Positions 48,201 through 64,000 of a stretch of DNA of 64,000 bases are shown in pieces; position 1 is the first letter of the stretch, and each line of letters starts with the position of its first letter. Position numbers and translations under genes: made by a program. The stretch comes from Mesostigma viride (lineage: Eukaryota; Streptophyta; Mesostigmatophyceae; Mesostigmatales; Mesostigmataceae), in contig RPFO01000165.1 in assembly GCA_009746045.1 (NCBI GenBank), positions 5,255,585-5,319,584 of the forward strand, given 5' to 3'. The notes beneath the pieces were generated by a model. The model searched no databases, was not told where the DNA came from, and was given only the letters and a program-made list of their open reading frames with translations.

Positions 48201-51200
48201 CCCCTTCCCCCCCCCTTCCCCCCCCCTTCCCCCCCCCTTCCCCCCCCTGTTCTCTAGCCCTCTTTCACTACCAAGCCCTCTTGCCCCCCATGTCACAAAC
48301 AAGATCATAACCCATACACAAGCTCATGACCCCCAAAACAAGCTCGCATCCCCCCCCAACAAGCTCGCATCCCCCGCCCAAGCTTGCACCCCCCCCATGG
48401 GCGCTCACCCAACGGGCTCCAGCGGGGGCCGCGTCGCAACCAGCTGCCCATTGACCGTGCACGCCCCATCCAGCTGCCCGTTGATCATGCACAGTGGCAC
48501 GCCGCTCTTGCACAGCCGGCCCGACCACTGGCCCTGAAGCAAGGGCAGCGGCGCCACCTGCGGCGGCTGGTTGGGCCACAGCTGCAACGGATCCACAGCT
48601 GCACGCGTTGTCGCTGCTGCCTCACTGGCTGGACATGGACCGGGGCGGGGGTCGTGGAAGGCCACCGAGACGGGGCGGGGGCCAGCCGTGCTGCTCACAT
48701 CCATACGAGGCGCAGCGACTCCTGGGTACGATGTGGACAATGGGCTGTCGGCGGCGCCGTCCTGTGGCGCAAACCCAGGGTGTGCCCTCGCTGCTGGCAC
48801 CTCCCTGGCCATCGCTTCAGCCGTCTGCCCCAAGGGAGCTGCGGAGCCTGTGCACGCCGGACGGACTGCAAAAGGAGGTGGGGGCGGCGGAGGAGCGAGG
48901 TGCTCCCCTGCGCCCATGGTGGGCACATACGGGTACAGACCGCTGCTGGCAGCCGCGGTTGGTGCCAGCGGCGGGGAGGGGCAGGAGAAAGGAGGCAGTA
49001 GACGGCCCCCACACGGTGGCTCTAGTGGCTGCGACGGCGGTGAGGGCGGGGGCAGCAGCGGCCGCGACATCGGTGGTGGCGGTGGAGGCGCCTGCAACTC
49101 CTGCGATGGTGGTGGTGGTGGCAGTAGAGGTGTGGCCCCCAGAAGTCCAAACGTTTGCGGAGGCGGCAAGGGGGCCAGAAACGGCAGCGCAGCCGCACCC
49201 AGGAGTCCCTGGCCAGGTGACGGCGAGCAGGCGGTGCCCGGCAGTGCCAGGGTGTGCAGCAGGCCCTGCAGCTGCTGTGGCGTCAGCTTGGACTGGAACG
49301 CATGTAGTACCTGGAGCTGACAGGGGGCGAGCGGCGGTGTAGCGCTGAAGCTGGTTGGCACGGCGCGTGTGGCCTGTGCGCCGCCAGGGTGGGCCAGGTG
49401 GGCTGGCAGGGGCAAGGGGGCCAGCGCAGGGAGGGAGGGTGCGGTGGCGGGGCCGTTCCAAGCAGCACCGCCACCTGGCGTGCGGGTGGCTGTCGGGGCA
49501 TGGGTGACATCAGCGGGTGACGAGCGCGGGAGCGGGAGCAGGGGGGTCCGGGGCAGCGGCGCCGTCGCATGGGACAAGGCACCGGACCCCGTTTTGGGGG
49601 TAGCCGAACACCCAATGGTTGACACCTGTCCTCCCCCTGCCATCAGTGGAGCCGCCTGCCACTGCATGGTGCGAAGACGAGCAGCAACCGCAGGCAAGTG
49701 GGTGTGAGGCAGGGGCATAGTTATGCGAAGGGGTCCCTGCCAAAAAAGCTCTGGATGCCCCCCCTCCTGCGACCCATCTTGGCAGATGATGATCCACCAG
49801 ACCATGCCATTCATCACATCCAATGGCCAACCGGCTCCTGTCCAGGGTTTAGGGTTTAGGGTTTAGACAAGATCAACCAAGAGGCCACCGGGTACCTACG
49901 AGCAAAAGCGGTGGAGAACAACACTACTCCAGCCCATCAAACAAGACCTTATGAACCGATACAGTCCCACCTAACCACGGGCCAACCCTGTGAATCACCC
50001 TAATCACAGGTCTCGTGCGGCTAATAACCTTATTAAGTTTATTCACAGGTTAGCACCCTACTCAATCTATTAATTAGTAATGCACAATCGCCCCCCCCGC
50101 CCCCTCCCCTAAGAAGGCCCCCCACAACCCCCCCCACGAGCACACCCACCAGACCCGTGTGATGCGACGATGCGCCCGGAGCGAGTCCCTGCACGCCCCC
50201 CGCGGTGTGTGCGGGCACCGGCGGGGGCTCTCGCCGCACCACCTTGACAGGCGGCGGCCGCCAGTTGCTTCCCCCAAGCACCGCCAGACCCTCCGCAGCG
50301 TTCATGGCAGCGACCGATGCGGCCCTCGCCCCAGGGTCCTCACGGAGCCGTTTCTTCACGACCGTGATCGCGTCTGCCAGCAGCGCCGCACGACCCGTGT
50401 CCGCAGGGGTGCGTGCTGGCCCCGGGTTTGCTGGCACATTGGTGGCCATGGCGGGTGGTGCGCTGGAGCCACCGTGAGCGGCCATGCTGGCACCTGTCAG
50501 CTGCCCCAGGGCTTGCGCCACAGCCAGCGCTGACCCTGGTGGCGCGGGTGGCGCCGCCGCCTGCACACCAGACGGCGCCGGCACCTGCGCAGGCGCGGCT
50601 GGTCGCCGCAACGTAGGCAAGTGTTGCGGCAGGCAGGCGGGCAGGTCGCTCGCGGCTGGCGATGGCAAGGGCAGCTGCGACACCAACCCCACAGGGTGCA
50701 CAGACAAACAACTGCTGGGCGCCGCAATGGCATGTGTCGTCGCGCCCGCATGCGGCGGCGATGCAGGGCCCGATGCCTCCCTGCCGCCGCCGTCATCCCG
50801 TGCTGCGTCCAGCTGCCCATCCGTGCTGCTGTGCTCATGCTGTGGCCCAGGTGCCTGGGGACCCACGCCACCGGGACAGGTGGCAGCAGCCCACGCGTCC
50901 ACGCGTCCAGCAGGCACCGCCAAGCAGAGGCCATCGCACGGCCTGGGGGGCTCCGCCACCACCCTGGGGGGTACGCTGGCCACATCCACGCCCTCGGTCC
51001 CTGAGCAGCGATGCGGTGTGCTGGCGGATCGGTCAAGAGGCGCCACGCATGCGAGACCTGGAGGGCAGGGGGGCTGCAGAGTCCCTGCTGCGGGACGCAC
51101 ACCGACGTGTCCATCCCCGCCCCTGTTCCCTACCTCCACGCCCACCCCCCTCTGCGGGCTCCGCGCGGTGACAGGCGCCCTCCCCCGAGCAAGGTGCTCC

Positions 51201-54200
51201 CCCCCTGCTGGCACCCGCGCGGTGGGATCGTCTCTACCCATGCTCCCCCCATCGCTGGTAGTGGCTGCTTGTGGCATGGCCCCTGCCCATGCGGAGGAGG
51301 CCGCATCCGCACACGCAGGGCTGCGGGTGGCGCCGCAGCCAGGCGCACGATGCCCCGCAGTGGAGGCCCCCTCCACAACCTCTGCCCCGGACGCACACCT
51401 TGTCCCCACTGCCCCCCTTGCGTCCCGTCCGCCCTCCCCGCTGGCTGGCTCACCGTCGCACGCCCAAGCCTCCGGTGCTGCGTGAGCGTGCCCCTCGCGC
51501 TGGGCCCCTGTGTGTCGCGGGTCCTCGAGGGGCGTGCCGGATGCGAGCGGGGAGCTGCCACACGCCCGCGTCGCACCACAACATTGCCCGCCCTCTACCA
51601 TCGGTGCATCATGCAAATCAAGGGCAAATGCCAGCCTTTCTTCCCTGTCTCCCATCTCCTTTCCTTCCCCTCCTCCCCCCTCTGGTCCTCCTCCCCCTTG
51701 CCCTCCTCGCTCCGTCCCTTCTCCCCCTTGCCCTTCTCCTCGCATTCCGCCATCACAGGAACAATCACTCGCGTTCGCGACATCCAGCGCCCTCCAGCAG
51801 TCGGACCCCCCATCGACGCCACCTGGCGCTGACCAGCCCTCAGCGCAGTTTGCCTCGCCCACTGCTTTCACACCCCCTTTTGCAGGGCCACCACCACCAG
51901 AGCCCCCTGCCCCATTCCCTGCCGGACCACCGGGACCGAGCCCACCAGCCCCCCCACCGGCAGGCCTCGACGAGCCGCTGGGCCCTGGCGCGCCTGCAGG
52001 GGGGGCGCCCCCCCCGGGAGCGGGGCCGCTAGGGCCACCCCCGCTGGGGCCAGGGCCACCCCCGCCCCCTGGTGGCAGCCGGAAGCCCTTCCCCCCCCCC
52101 GGCATCACCCCGCAGCGCCGTGCGCGGATGTGCTGCAGGCACGCGGTGGCGTCCTCTGGCCGCTCAAACTCCAGCAGCAGCGCACTGGCGCCCACCAGCA
52201 CCTGGTGGATGTTTCCGGCACCCGGCACCCATCATGTTTACGACACCGTTCAGGGGCACGGCGCCAGGAGTCATCACACATGCCACGTCAGCGGTCAGAT
52301 GCATGCCTTACTGCGCCCGAAAAAAAAAAAAAAACTGCCAGAAAGAGATGACAGAAAAGCGAAGCCTCGGAAATGCGACGGTCAGCCGCCCCGCTACCCA
52401 TGCGGAATGACCTGTGGGTCTCATGAAAGGGAAATTGGGGGAGCATACAGTAGGGTGGCCATCCCTTCAGGGGCAACGTACATCAGGGTGGCCACCCTTA
52501 CAGGCTGTCAGGGGACATGGTGCCATGCATCGCAACAAGACGCTGTGTCCCTGCAGCAGTAAGAGGACTAAAAGGTGCTGGCATCGAGACGCATCGACCA
52601 CACAATAAACAGCGCCCCTGTGGGATACGCTTGGACAACCATGCGCTCGCCAACGCTACCCATGGACGAGCAACACATCATGCGCTGCGGTCGAACCGGG
52701 CCCCTGTTACCCAGCCACGTCCCACCCCCACCGCTTCAACATGGCCCACCGTGGCAGGCAGCTGACATCTTTGACCACAGGTACAAAGAGGCAGGGAGCT
52801 GCGCCCCCAATGGACGCAGCACCTCCAGTACACCTGGCTGACGCTGGGAACGCCACCACTACGTGATGGCTCCTCTACAGATGTGAAACCAACCACAGCA
52901 CCCCCCCTGGTCGTACTGCTCCCCCTCCCCACCACTCCCCCATCTGCTTCCCCTCCCTCCTTCCCTCCCTCCCTCCCTCCCTCCCTCCCTCCCTCCCTCC
53001 CTCCCTCCCTCCCTCCCTCCCTCCCTCCCTCCTCCCCCTCCCTCCCTCCCTCCCTCCCTCCTCCCTCCCTCCCTCCCCCTCCCTCCCTCCCCTCCCCCCC
53101 CCCCCCCTCCCCCCTCCCCCTCCCCCCTCCCCCCCTCCCCCCCTCCCCCCTCCCCCCTCCCCCCCCCCCCTCCCCCCTCCCCCCCTCCCCCCTCCCCCCT
53201 CCCCCCCTCCCCCCTCCCCCCTCCCTCCCTACACCGCTGGTTGTACCGTGACATTGCGAGGTGCCGGGATACCCGCGCCTTTGATGCCGGCCAATAGGTC
53301 ATCCTTTCCGTTCTGGCTGGTGATGCCGCCCACCCAGATGTGCTGGCAGCCGGGCGCACTGCCGCCTGGCTGGCCGCCCGGCCCTGCTGCCCCCTTGCGG
53401 CCACCCCCACCTTCACCAAACTTAATCTGCGCAGCACAGGGAGGTGCAGGAGAAGACACGTAAAAGAAAAAGCGGATGGCAGGTTGTCGGTAAGCAAGCG
53501 TTGTGGGAGGAAGGCCCGGAGAGAGCCAAGCACCCGCACACGGCGATTGTAACAACGCCCCATCCCACTCCACCCACTCTCACAAGCGGATACGGATCCC
53601 CCTGCCCCTGCCTCCCCCCTCCACCCCCACAACTCCCCTCTATCCCCCGCCTCACCTCCCATTCCCCCTTTTCCCCCCCACCTGCATCGGGCGGCCGCAG
53701 CACATGAAGTTCTGCATCGCCGCGCGTGCCCGCACTGCATCGCGCACGTTGACAAAGTCGACAAACCCGTACTCCCGCGCACGGAAGATGGTCACGCCGT
53801 CAATGGGCCCAAAGTGGCCAAACTCGCGGCGCAGGAACTCCTCCGACACGCGCGGCATGAGCGAGCCGATCCACAGGTGGCGTGAGGCAGGGAACACGTC
53901 GGCCGCGTCCGTCTCGCCCTCCCCAAAGTGGGGGCACCCGCCGGGTCCGCCGCCCATGCGGCCACCCAGGGGCATGCCACGCCCGCCGCCACCACCGCCA
54001 TCAAACATGGAGCTGTCGCCACCAAACTCGCCGCCACGCCGCCATTTGCCTGGAGGGCCACCGCCCCAGCCACCCCCCGGTCCCCCCATGCCCCAGCCGC
54101 CATCCCCCCGCCCATCCCCCCGGCCCCCATGGAAGGGGCCCCCGTGCATGCCACCCCCCCCATGGAACCCCCGGTGTGCGCCATGTGGCGGCCCCCCCTT

Positions 54201-57200
54201 CCACCCCCCGCGCTCGTACTCGTAGTCAAACGCGGCTGGGGGCTCCACCGCCCCCCCCCCCTTGTCAAACACACCTCGTCCGGCCACTGGCACACCATAA
54301 GGGGGCTCCAGGGGCCCGCCCAGGGGCCCCTCCCGACCCGGCAGCCCTTCGGGCACCCCCTTTCCAAACTCGGGGCCGAGCGGGTCGCCACCCCCCACCC
54401 CCCCGGCGGCACCTGGCCCACCGAGCGACAAGAAGAAATCATCCGCCATCTTGTGGGCGCTGCCGATGTAGCCAGGGCCACCTGGGGGATGGTGGGTCAA
54501 AGACAGTTGCACAGGAAGGCAGCAGGGGAAGAGTTCTCGTCATGACCGCGTCGCCATGATCGCATCGCCATCGCCATGATTGCGTCGTAGATACGGTGCG
54601 AAACGAACGGTCCCGATCCAGTAGTACCGATAATGTTCTGCAGGTGGTGTTATCCTACCGGGAGTACCTGTGATGTGGTCCTTCCTGACGGGTAACTGAG
54701 TAACGCGAGGGGGCAAGAAAGTGCCATCCCCCACACCTCGTTGCCTGCCGCTGCCACCCAACAGACGCTGCCAACCAGCATGCGCCACGCGCCTGAAATG
54801 CACTCTCGCGCTGTGATGACCACCTGACCCAACCGCTGTCGGCGCGCGCACGACATTTGACGGGAGCAAGGGGGCTCACGCAGGACTGGCCACACACACA
54901 TGGGCACGGGCACCATGAAGCGCGCATTCATGCGGGAGCACCGTTTACAAGCATCCATCCGGTGGCCATGCACAACCTCCGCGAGCACGCAGCCGCGGCG
55001 CAAACCCATGCCTAGCATGACATGGGGGGCCTGCACGACAGCGGGCAGAGCTGCCAGCGGCACGCAGGGCAACAACACCGTCCGTGCACCTACCTGGCGG
55101 GAACGGAGGCGCCGCATGGTGCCCCCCGCGCCCCCCTGGCCCGCGGAAGGGGGGCGGCATCGCCGGCTCGTCCACCTCCATCGAGATCTCCCCCTCCTCC
55201 TCGCCCCCCGAGGGGCACAGCTCCAGGTCGCTGCCCGTGAAGCTCTTCAGGGCCTGCAGCAGGCGCACCAGTAACTGGCAGACGCAGCGCACAGACCCGA
55301 CGGGACAGGTGGCGACAGGTGGCGACGGGAGAAGAGGAGAGGAGAGGGGCAGTGGCGGGGGCAGCCATTGGCATGAAAAGCACGCTGGTGTCAGATGCAG
55401 AATGGGGAGTGGCAAGGGCGCGTTGCGCTCCGGTTGCTGCCACACACGGCTAAGGCAAAGCATGCACGCATGCGCTGCAGATCCGGCTACCCACCAGCAG
55501 AGGGATAGCCCCTCGACGATCAACGATGGATCCAGTGTGCACGGCCCACAGAAACTATACTAGCACCAGTAGTAGGCTAGAAAGCTAACAAGCAGTGCCT
55601 GGCCCCCCATCATGATGGCATTGACAACGACGGGGCTGCCAGGCGCAGGCAGCAGAAGCAAAACGCCCCCTGGCAACTAAACATAGCGAGCATACCTGGT
55701 CTGTCGCGGCCGCGGCGGGCGTCAGAGACTTGTGTGCTGGCGGCTTGGCGCCCCCAGGGCCCCAGCCGCCACCGGGCGGCCCCTTCGCCCCCCGCTCGTG
55801 CGCCTTCCAGCGGTAGTTGCGTATGGCAGATACCAGCCAGCGCTCGGTCTCATGCAGGGGGTGCAGCACCTGCGCGGGGGATGAGGGGCACGCACGCCCA
55901 TCAGGTGGGAACGTTTTCATCACGGTGTGTTGGCGGTGGGAGCGTGGCCACTCGCAGAGCCAAGTCCCACGCGTGCTGACGGCGGGTGTGGGGACAGTTG
56001 CCAGGGCGTGCGGGGGGACAAGCTCACGGGCCATTCCATGATGCGCACTCCAACCGGAAGACCCGCGCCATCCAGCACCGAAGCCATGAAGACACATGGC
56101 CCAACCTACAAGCGTATGCGCTCAGGTATAAATACCAACAAAAGCAAACAACCAACTGCCACATGCAACCCCAAGCAATCGCCAACGCCCACCTCCTCGA
56201 TGAGCGTCGCTGCCTTCTTCAGCTTCTTCTCAGGGACACCGGCCGCGCCCGCAGATGAGGCCGCCGCCACCGTGGCACCAACGCCGCCATCAATAGAGGA
56301 ATTGCCGGCGCCCGTACTCAGCAACGTCTCAAGGAACCGCCGCGCGTTGCTGGCGCGGCGTTCCGTGCCTGCGTCTGCCACCCCCGCAAGCGGCGCCCGA
56401 CTGCTGCCATCCGTCACCACCCCCGGCTTGGCCGGCCCCCCCACCCCCTCGGATGCGGGGCCGGTCATGCGCAGGCACAGCGCCGCGAGCATGATGGAGA
56501 GCACGCCCCGCGGCTCTGCCCGGAATATCGACACCAGCGCCTCCTGCATGCGCGCGGGGGTGAGCGGCGCCAGCTCAGCGTCCCCCGTGAACGATGACCC
56601 ATCGACGGCTGCCTCACTGCCGTCACCTGCCCCCACAGCCCCACCAGCAGCCGCCAAACCTCTGTCAGCCCTCTTGGCCACCCCCTCCCCCTCGCTCTCC
56701 TGCACATCCCCCTTGTCTTTGGGGGGACCCTGGCCGGGCGCGGCGTCGGCCCCGCCGGACCCTGGCGCCCGCACCTGACCCTCTGACGCCTCCGCGCTGC
56801 CACCGGGTGGTGCCCTGCTCGCGCCGCCGTTGATGGCCCCTTCTGTCCCCACAGCGCCCTTCTCTGCCTTGTCAGCACCCCCCGACCCTGCCAGGGCGCC
56901 AGAACTGGAGGTTGCGTCGCCGCCAGAAGGCGCTGCATCGGCCCAATTGGCACCAGGTGTCCCTGCCGGTTTGCCCGCAGGCGATGCCTCCCTGGAGGCC
57001 CTGGCGCTGGGGGCCTCAGCGGTTGCAGGCGCGGGCAGCTGCTGCAGCAGAAAGCCAACCACCCGCTTGACAACCGCGGTGCCGTCCCCATCGGTGGCGG
57101 CGGCGTGGTCCCAGGTGGCCGCCACCTGGCACCCGCACACCATGCCTTGCAGCACGCTCACGCGCATGTCCATGCGCATGACGGGTGGCTGCGGGCAAGG

Positions 57201-59687
57201 GGGCACGCGCACACACACACAGGCACACATACACGCGCATGCAACGGCAGGTGGCAGGTTGTGACACCAGGGCCCCGCCCTTAAAGGAAAAAGCTCTGTG
57301 TCGCACTCGCAAACAGCTCATCCCACCACAACATGGTCACCTCAAGCATTTGACTGCCATGAGATGCTGAGGCAGGATCCGGCAGGACCAACACGACCAT
57401 GTGGGACGCTGCACGCCAAGCCCGCCTGCCCGCCCCCCCCCCCCCCCAGTGCCCCATACCCCCCCCCCCCCCGGTTCCTTTCTGTGTGCTGGTAAAAGCC
57501 CTCGCATCGAAACAAGGGGGGATCTCAAGCAGACAACCAGCGCATGCTCCAGGCCAGAAATCGGGAGAATCCGGACCATGGTAGCTCGAGCCTGCCGTTA
57601 TCTTTTCCGCCTTGTCGAGTCGTTCAGGATGATGAATATGAATGGAGATGGAAATGTGTAGCCTTGTGCATTGAAATTATGGCTGGCTGACGTGTAGAGC
57701 GACTAGATGACCTAGACGGTGGGGCCGGAAACAGCTTGCTTGATCAGGCGTGTGTTTCGAGCCTAAGTGGCCGGGAGTGTCTAGTGGTGAGCACCATTGC
57801 TGCGATCGCTCTCCCACATTTACGAGGAAATACCCGCAAATGGAAAACCACTGAAAAGGTCTAGCTAGTCAGTCATTACGTTAGCCATGCCATGATTCCA
57901 AACGTCCAAGAACTGCACACGGTGCAAAGGCACAATTCCACTTTCAAATGTGCGGCGGGAACCAAAAGCCCGCGTATGCCAGAAAACATCGTGTTGCTGC
58001 AGCGACGCGACGGTGTGGACAACGAATCCAGTGCCAAGATCGGAACAGCCGCTAAGAAGATCTGGCATCACAGGGTTCAGATGTGCGGAGATACTGCGCG
58101 ATCCAGCTGGTCCACGACCTGTTGGTAGAGCGTGTGCCAAGGGGGTATCTGTGCGCATTGCCCTGTGACGCTCCTGGCACAGCTTCCATTCCATCGCGGC
58201 GCTATAAGCTATAAGCTATAAGCTATAAGGCTATAGCATGCTGCACAGCGGTGCTATTCATTGCGTACCTTCTCGTACTGCCCCCCCCCCGTGAACGCCT
58301 CGGGCTCCCGCTTGTCCTCGAACAGCCGCAGCAGCACGCGTGAGGCCAGGTCGACGCACGAGGGGACGGAGGGCAGGAAGCGCGGGATGAGGCGCGCTGC
58401 CAGGAAGCGGGCACCCGAGAAACCTGCGACCCACGGGCATGGGTGGAGGCATAAGCGAGGCATATGGTCAACAGGCGTGGTGATGGGGTCGTGGTGGGGT
58501 CGTGGTGGGGTCGTGGTGGGGTCGTGGTGGGGTCGTGGTGGGGTCGTGGTGGGGTCGTGGTGGGGTCGTGGTGGGGTCATGGTGGGGGCATGATGGAGGA
58601 GTGGGGGGGGCGTGGTTGATAGGCATGGTGAAAACATGGAGGCAAGGGTGGAATGCACATGAGGTCATTAGTACACAAGTGCTTGCGTCTATAAATAGTG
58701 CTTGCGCCTATAAAAGATGCTTGCGCCCATAAATGGCGAGGGCCCACCCGCGTGCCCATAAAACAAGCTTCCAGTATGCACTCTTCCATAAGAGCCGGGA
58801 AAACGAGATGATGACAACCACATAGGCTCCGCGCACATACCAGCCAGTCTAATGACAGGGGTCCATTCTCAAATGATGGGCATGGATGCGGGGAGTGCAT
58901 CGCACTGTAGGTGTAGCATTGTTTACATACAATAAGGAGGCCTTGATGAGAAAAGTGCAGTCTCGGCACATCGCACACCAGATACGATACGACATCGCAC
59001 GCGGCGGGAACAGTTTAGCCCCACTGGCCAGGGCCGCGGAGACCACACTGCGGGCTACCTCACATCGCTGGCTGCCCCACCTTTTGCCCCGTCGAGAATC
59101 GCCCGGAACGCCTCCTCCTGCTTGGCCTTGAGCGCACCGTCCGAGCCCTTGCCCCCAGGCTCGGCATCCCGCTCCCCCTCGTCGCTCCAGGGCAACTCCT
59201 GGGACGCCAGCAGGCTGTACCCCGCGTAGATGTTGGACAGCTCGCGCAGCACGCCCTGCCGGTCCAGCACCTGCTTCTCACGGACCACCTGAATCGTGGG
59301 CTTCTTCTGCTGATTCCCGGAACCGTCGGGAGCGCCCTGAAGCCGGGCCTGCTGAGCGGACGCGGATGTCTCGGTTGCGTGACCCGTCCCGGCTTCCCCT
59401 TCCTCAAACTCCTCCCCGCGGTTCCCTGATTCTTTACTCGGTTGGGAAGCATCATGCTGCGCCCCGGCGTTAACAGCATTTGCCGATTGCGCGTTAACGC
59501 TGCCGCCAAGTGTGCTCACCTGTCCGGTGGCATCCCCAGTCGCCAAATTCTTGCCAAGTTCGGCTAACGAAAATGTATCACGCACTGCGCCATCTTCGTC
59601 GCCTATTCTCCGCCGTTTCTCCTGATGCGCATGGGACGGCGAGTCTGGACTACGTTGACCGGGAGAACCAAGCTCCCCCTCCTCCAT
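45237..59687 (-). CDS. FPA/SPEN-like RNA-binding protein: helical N-terminus, two RRMs, SPOC domain
   Basis: Exons: 59687-59059, 58423-58269, 57188-56193, 55869-55696, 55274-55094, 54481-53682, 53426-53235, 52201-50146, 49837-48409, 47186-47102, 46253-46203, 45464-45237 (roughly 2,300 aa). The start MEEGELGSPG is soon followed by EKRRR, a likely nuclear signal. Exons 1-5 encode helical sequence (VLRELSNIYAGYSLL, FLAARLIPRFLPSVPSCVDL, LLVRLLQALKS), perhaps HEAT-like. Exon 6 ends with RRM 1 (HLWIGSL, AREYGFVDF); exons 7-8 give RRM 2 (HIWVGGI, ALLLEFERPEDA). Long Pro/Gly/Ala linkers lead to SPOC: WSGRLCKSG, WPSVLDVIMRADL, RLTAEEGESNHTQ-FIKFIEYLVQRQRAGVVKL and MLYLLPPSRSVCSAVG. RRM plus SPOC is the layout of FPA, which influences poly(A) site choice, and of SPEN co-repressors. 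The exon 1-2 phases do not match (2 versus 1), so a small exon is missing. The exon 8 donor (50146) is tentative. Confidence 0.82.
47644..48250. repeat. C/T tract of about 600 bp in an intron of the SPOC gene
   Basis: Nearly pure CCCCCCTTCC-type sequence on the plus strand, purine GGAAGGGGGG in the transcript, lying between exons 9 and 10. It forms long open frames in several phases that are artefacts. Confidence 0.95.
49844..49866. repeat. Telomere-type (TTTAGGG)3 run at an intron end
   Basis: AGGGTTTAGGGTTTAGGGTTTAG on the plus strand gives CCCTAAA repeats on the gene strand, ending six bases before the exon 9 acceptor (ACAG at 49838-49841). It occupies the place of the polypyrimidine/branch region. 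Confidence 0.9.
52940..53228. repeat. CCCT and CCCCCT array in intron 7 of the SPOC gene
   Basis: A (CCCT)n run (52950-53090) passes into CCCCCTC-type repeats to 53228, adjoining the exon 7 donor at 53234. On the gene strand this is G/A-rich. Confidence 0.95.
57530..57668 (-). mobile_element. SINE-like retroposon, second copy
   Basis: An inverted relative of 44295-44427 at roughly 90 percent identity by eye, with a few small indels. It lies in the intron between exons 2 and 3 of the SPOC gene, in the gene-sense orientation. Flanking duplications were not found. Confidence 0.65.
58485..58590. repeat. 11-bp minisatellite GGGGTCGTGGT in SPOC gene intron
   Basis: About nine tandem units between exons 1 and 2. 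A separate short array of CTATAAG (four units) lies at 58202-58230. Confidence 0.95.
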
Positions 59688-60402
59688 CTTACCTTAAAGA
59701 TGGAAAGCGACCATTACAACAGATGTAGGGCGCTCTACCGCACATGCTTCGAACTTTACGAATGGCAGCTCGGTAAGAGGTTCAAGCTTACAAACGCGTA
59801 CACCATTTCAACCCACAGGAAAAGTTCGTTTACCCAGAACCATTGCAAACGGGCAGCACTGCCATAGACACAAAAAACACGGCCGCGCCCTGAGGCTTTC
59901 AGAAATCACAAAAGCGCGCTTTCCGTCTACGCGTGCACCGAATAACCGCTGCTATCGCGCAGGAGCTTTCAGGGATAGTGACGAGGGGCTCCAGTGATGA
60001 GAAACCTTCATGTAAAGCCAGCAAGAGCTGCTTGCCACGTGACCAAGCAACTCGTCCGCCCAAGCATCATCGCCATAGCCATCACAACAAATAATTGGCA
60101 GCGTGATGACTTCCACCGTACGCTACGTCGCTAACCCCGTACAGGCGACCGCGGTCGGCTCGGATTGTCGCACGGTCGCGGCGTCTGAACCCGCGGCCGC
60201 GGCCGGCCGCCCACTGTCTTCCATTTACGCCACGAGAAGCCGTGATCTGCCACGTGTCCACGCCTTGTCTGAACATGCAATCCATAATTTCCCCCTGCCA
60301 CTTGAAAACGAAGCCATCGACAGATTGTGACAAAATATCGAAAGCGTGAGCGGGACGGTGCGAAAAACAGGGAATTATCAGCAGGTTCTACCCAGTGCAA
60401 GT
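59688..60402. other. Divergent intergenic region, probable shared promoter
   Basis: The SPOC gene starts leftward at 59687 and the FKBP gene rightward at 60403, leaving 715 bases. It contains a GC-rich CGCGGCCGCGGCCGGCCGCC block near 60190-60210. No TATA box was assigned and no other gene is seen. Confidence 0.45.
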
Positions 60403-63937
<3,535 letters not shown>

Positions 63938-64000
63938 GTTCGCGCGCGCTCTTGTCCGCGATAGCGATGTTAATGCTGTCGCTCCTGTTATGATGCTGAT

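Noticed and set aside
47634-48310. ORFs of over 220 residues on both strands, all Pro/Ser/Phe or Gly/Lys
   Set aside because: Artefacts of the C/T tract lying in an intron of the SPOC gene.
49844-49866. Chromosome end
   Set aside because: Only three telomere-type units, located inside an intron with coding exons on both sides.

Overview
The window looks like nuclear DNA of a green alga. Protein genes have many short GT-AG introns, exons are GC-rich, and plant/algal families are present: an SDP1-type lipase, a thylakoid-lumen FKBP with a Tat-like signal, an FPA-like RRM/SPOC protein and a SWAP splicing factor. TGTAA motifs, the chlorophyte poly(A) signal, follow the lipase stop codon, and one short TTTAGGG telomere-type run lies in an intron. 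Species was not determined. All exon coordinates are manual splice predictions checked by reading phase.

The left third (1-21 kb) is mostly mobile or repetitive DNA. It opens inside a DIRS-like tyrosine-recombinase retroelement (1 to about 3.9 kb) whose pol region runs RT, RNase H, recombinase, with a 2A-type ribosome-skipping motif between RNase H and recombinase; three covarying hairpins follow the coding region. Next come a hAT-like element (4468-6434) inserted in a repeat, small lineage-specific ORFs (6.6-9.9 kb), a TTCTCA satellite, two copies of a TTAA-flanked element family (12354-14228 and 16977-20523), and a GT-rich tract. The second copy is split by another TTAA-flanked element (17045-18740) with CCCC termini like piggyBac.

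The rest holds four large host genes. A minus-strand SWAP-family splicing factor (30885 to 21454) has DRY_EERY, two SURP domains and an RS-rich tail. A pogo/Tc1-mariner-type transposon (31771-34923) and a MITE (35034-35709) separate it from a plus-strand, 11-exon SDP1-like triacylglycerol lipase (36182-43784). Converging on the lipase is a minus-strand gene of at least 12 exons (59687 to 45237) encoding a protein of roughly 2,300 residues: a probably helical N-terminal region, two RRMs, long Pro/Gly/Ala linkers and a C-terminal SPOC domain. Divergent from it, an FKBP-type prolyl isomerase for the thylakoid lumen starts at 60403 and runs off the right edge.

Introns of these genes carry unusual simple repeats: a GGT run, C/T tracts hundreds of bases long, CCCT arrays, a GGCA array, and a 3' splice site preceded by telomere-type repeats. 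Two genes serve RNA processing (SWAP in splicing, the FPA-like protein probably in 3'-end choice), one lipid mobilisation and one chloroplast protein folding. They look like an ordinary chromosomal neighbourhood, not a functional cluster.
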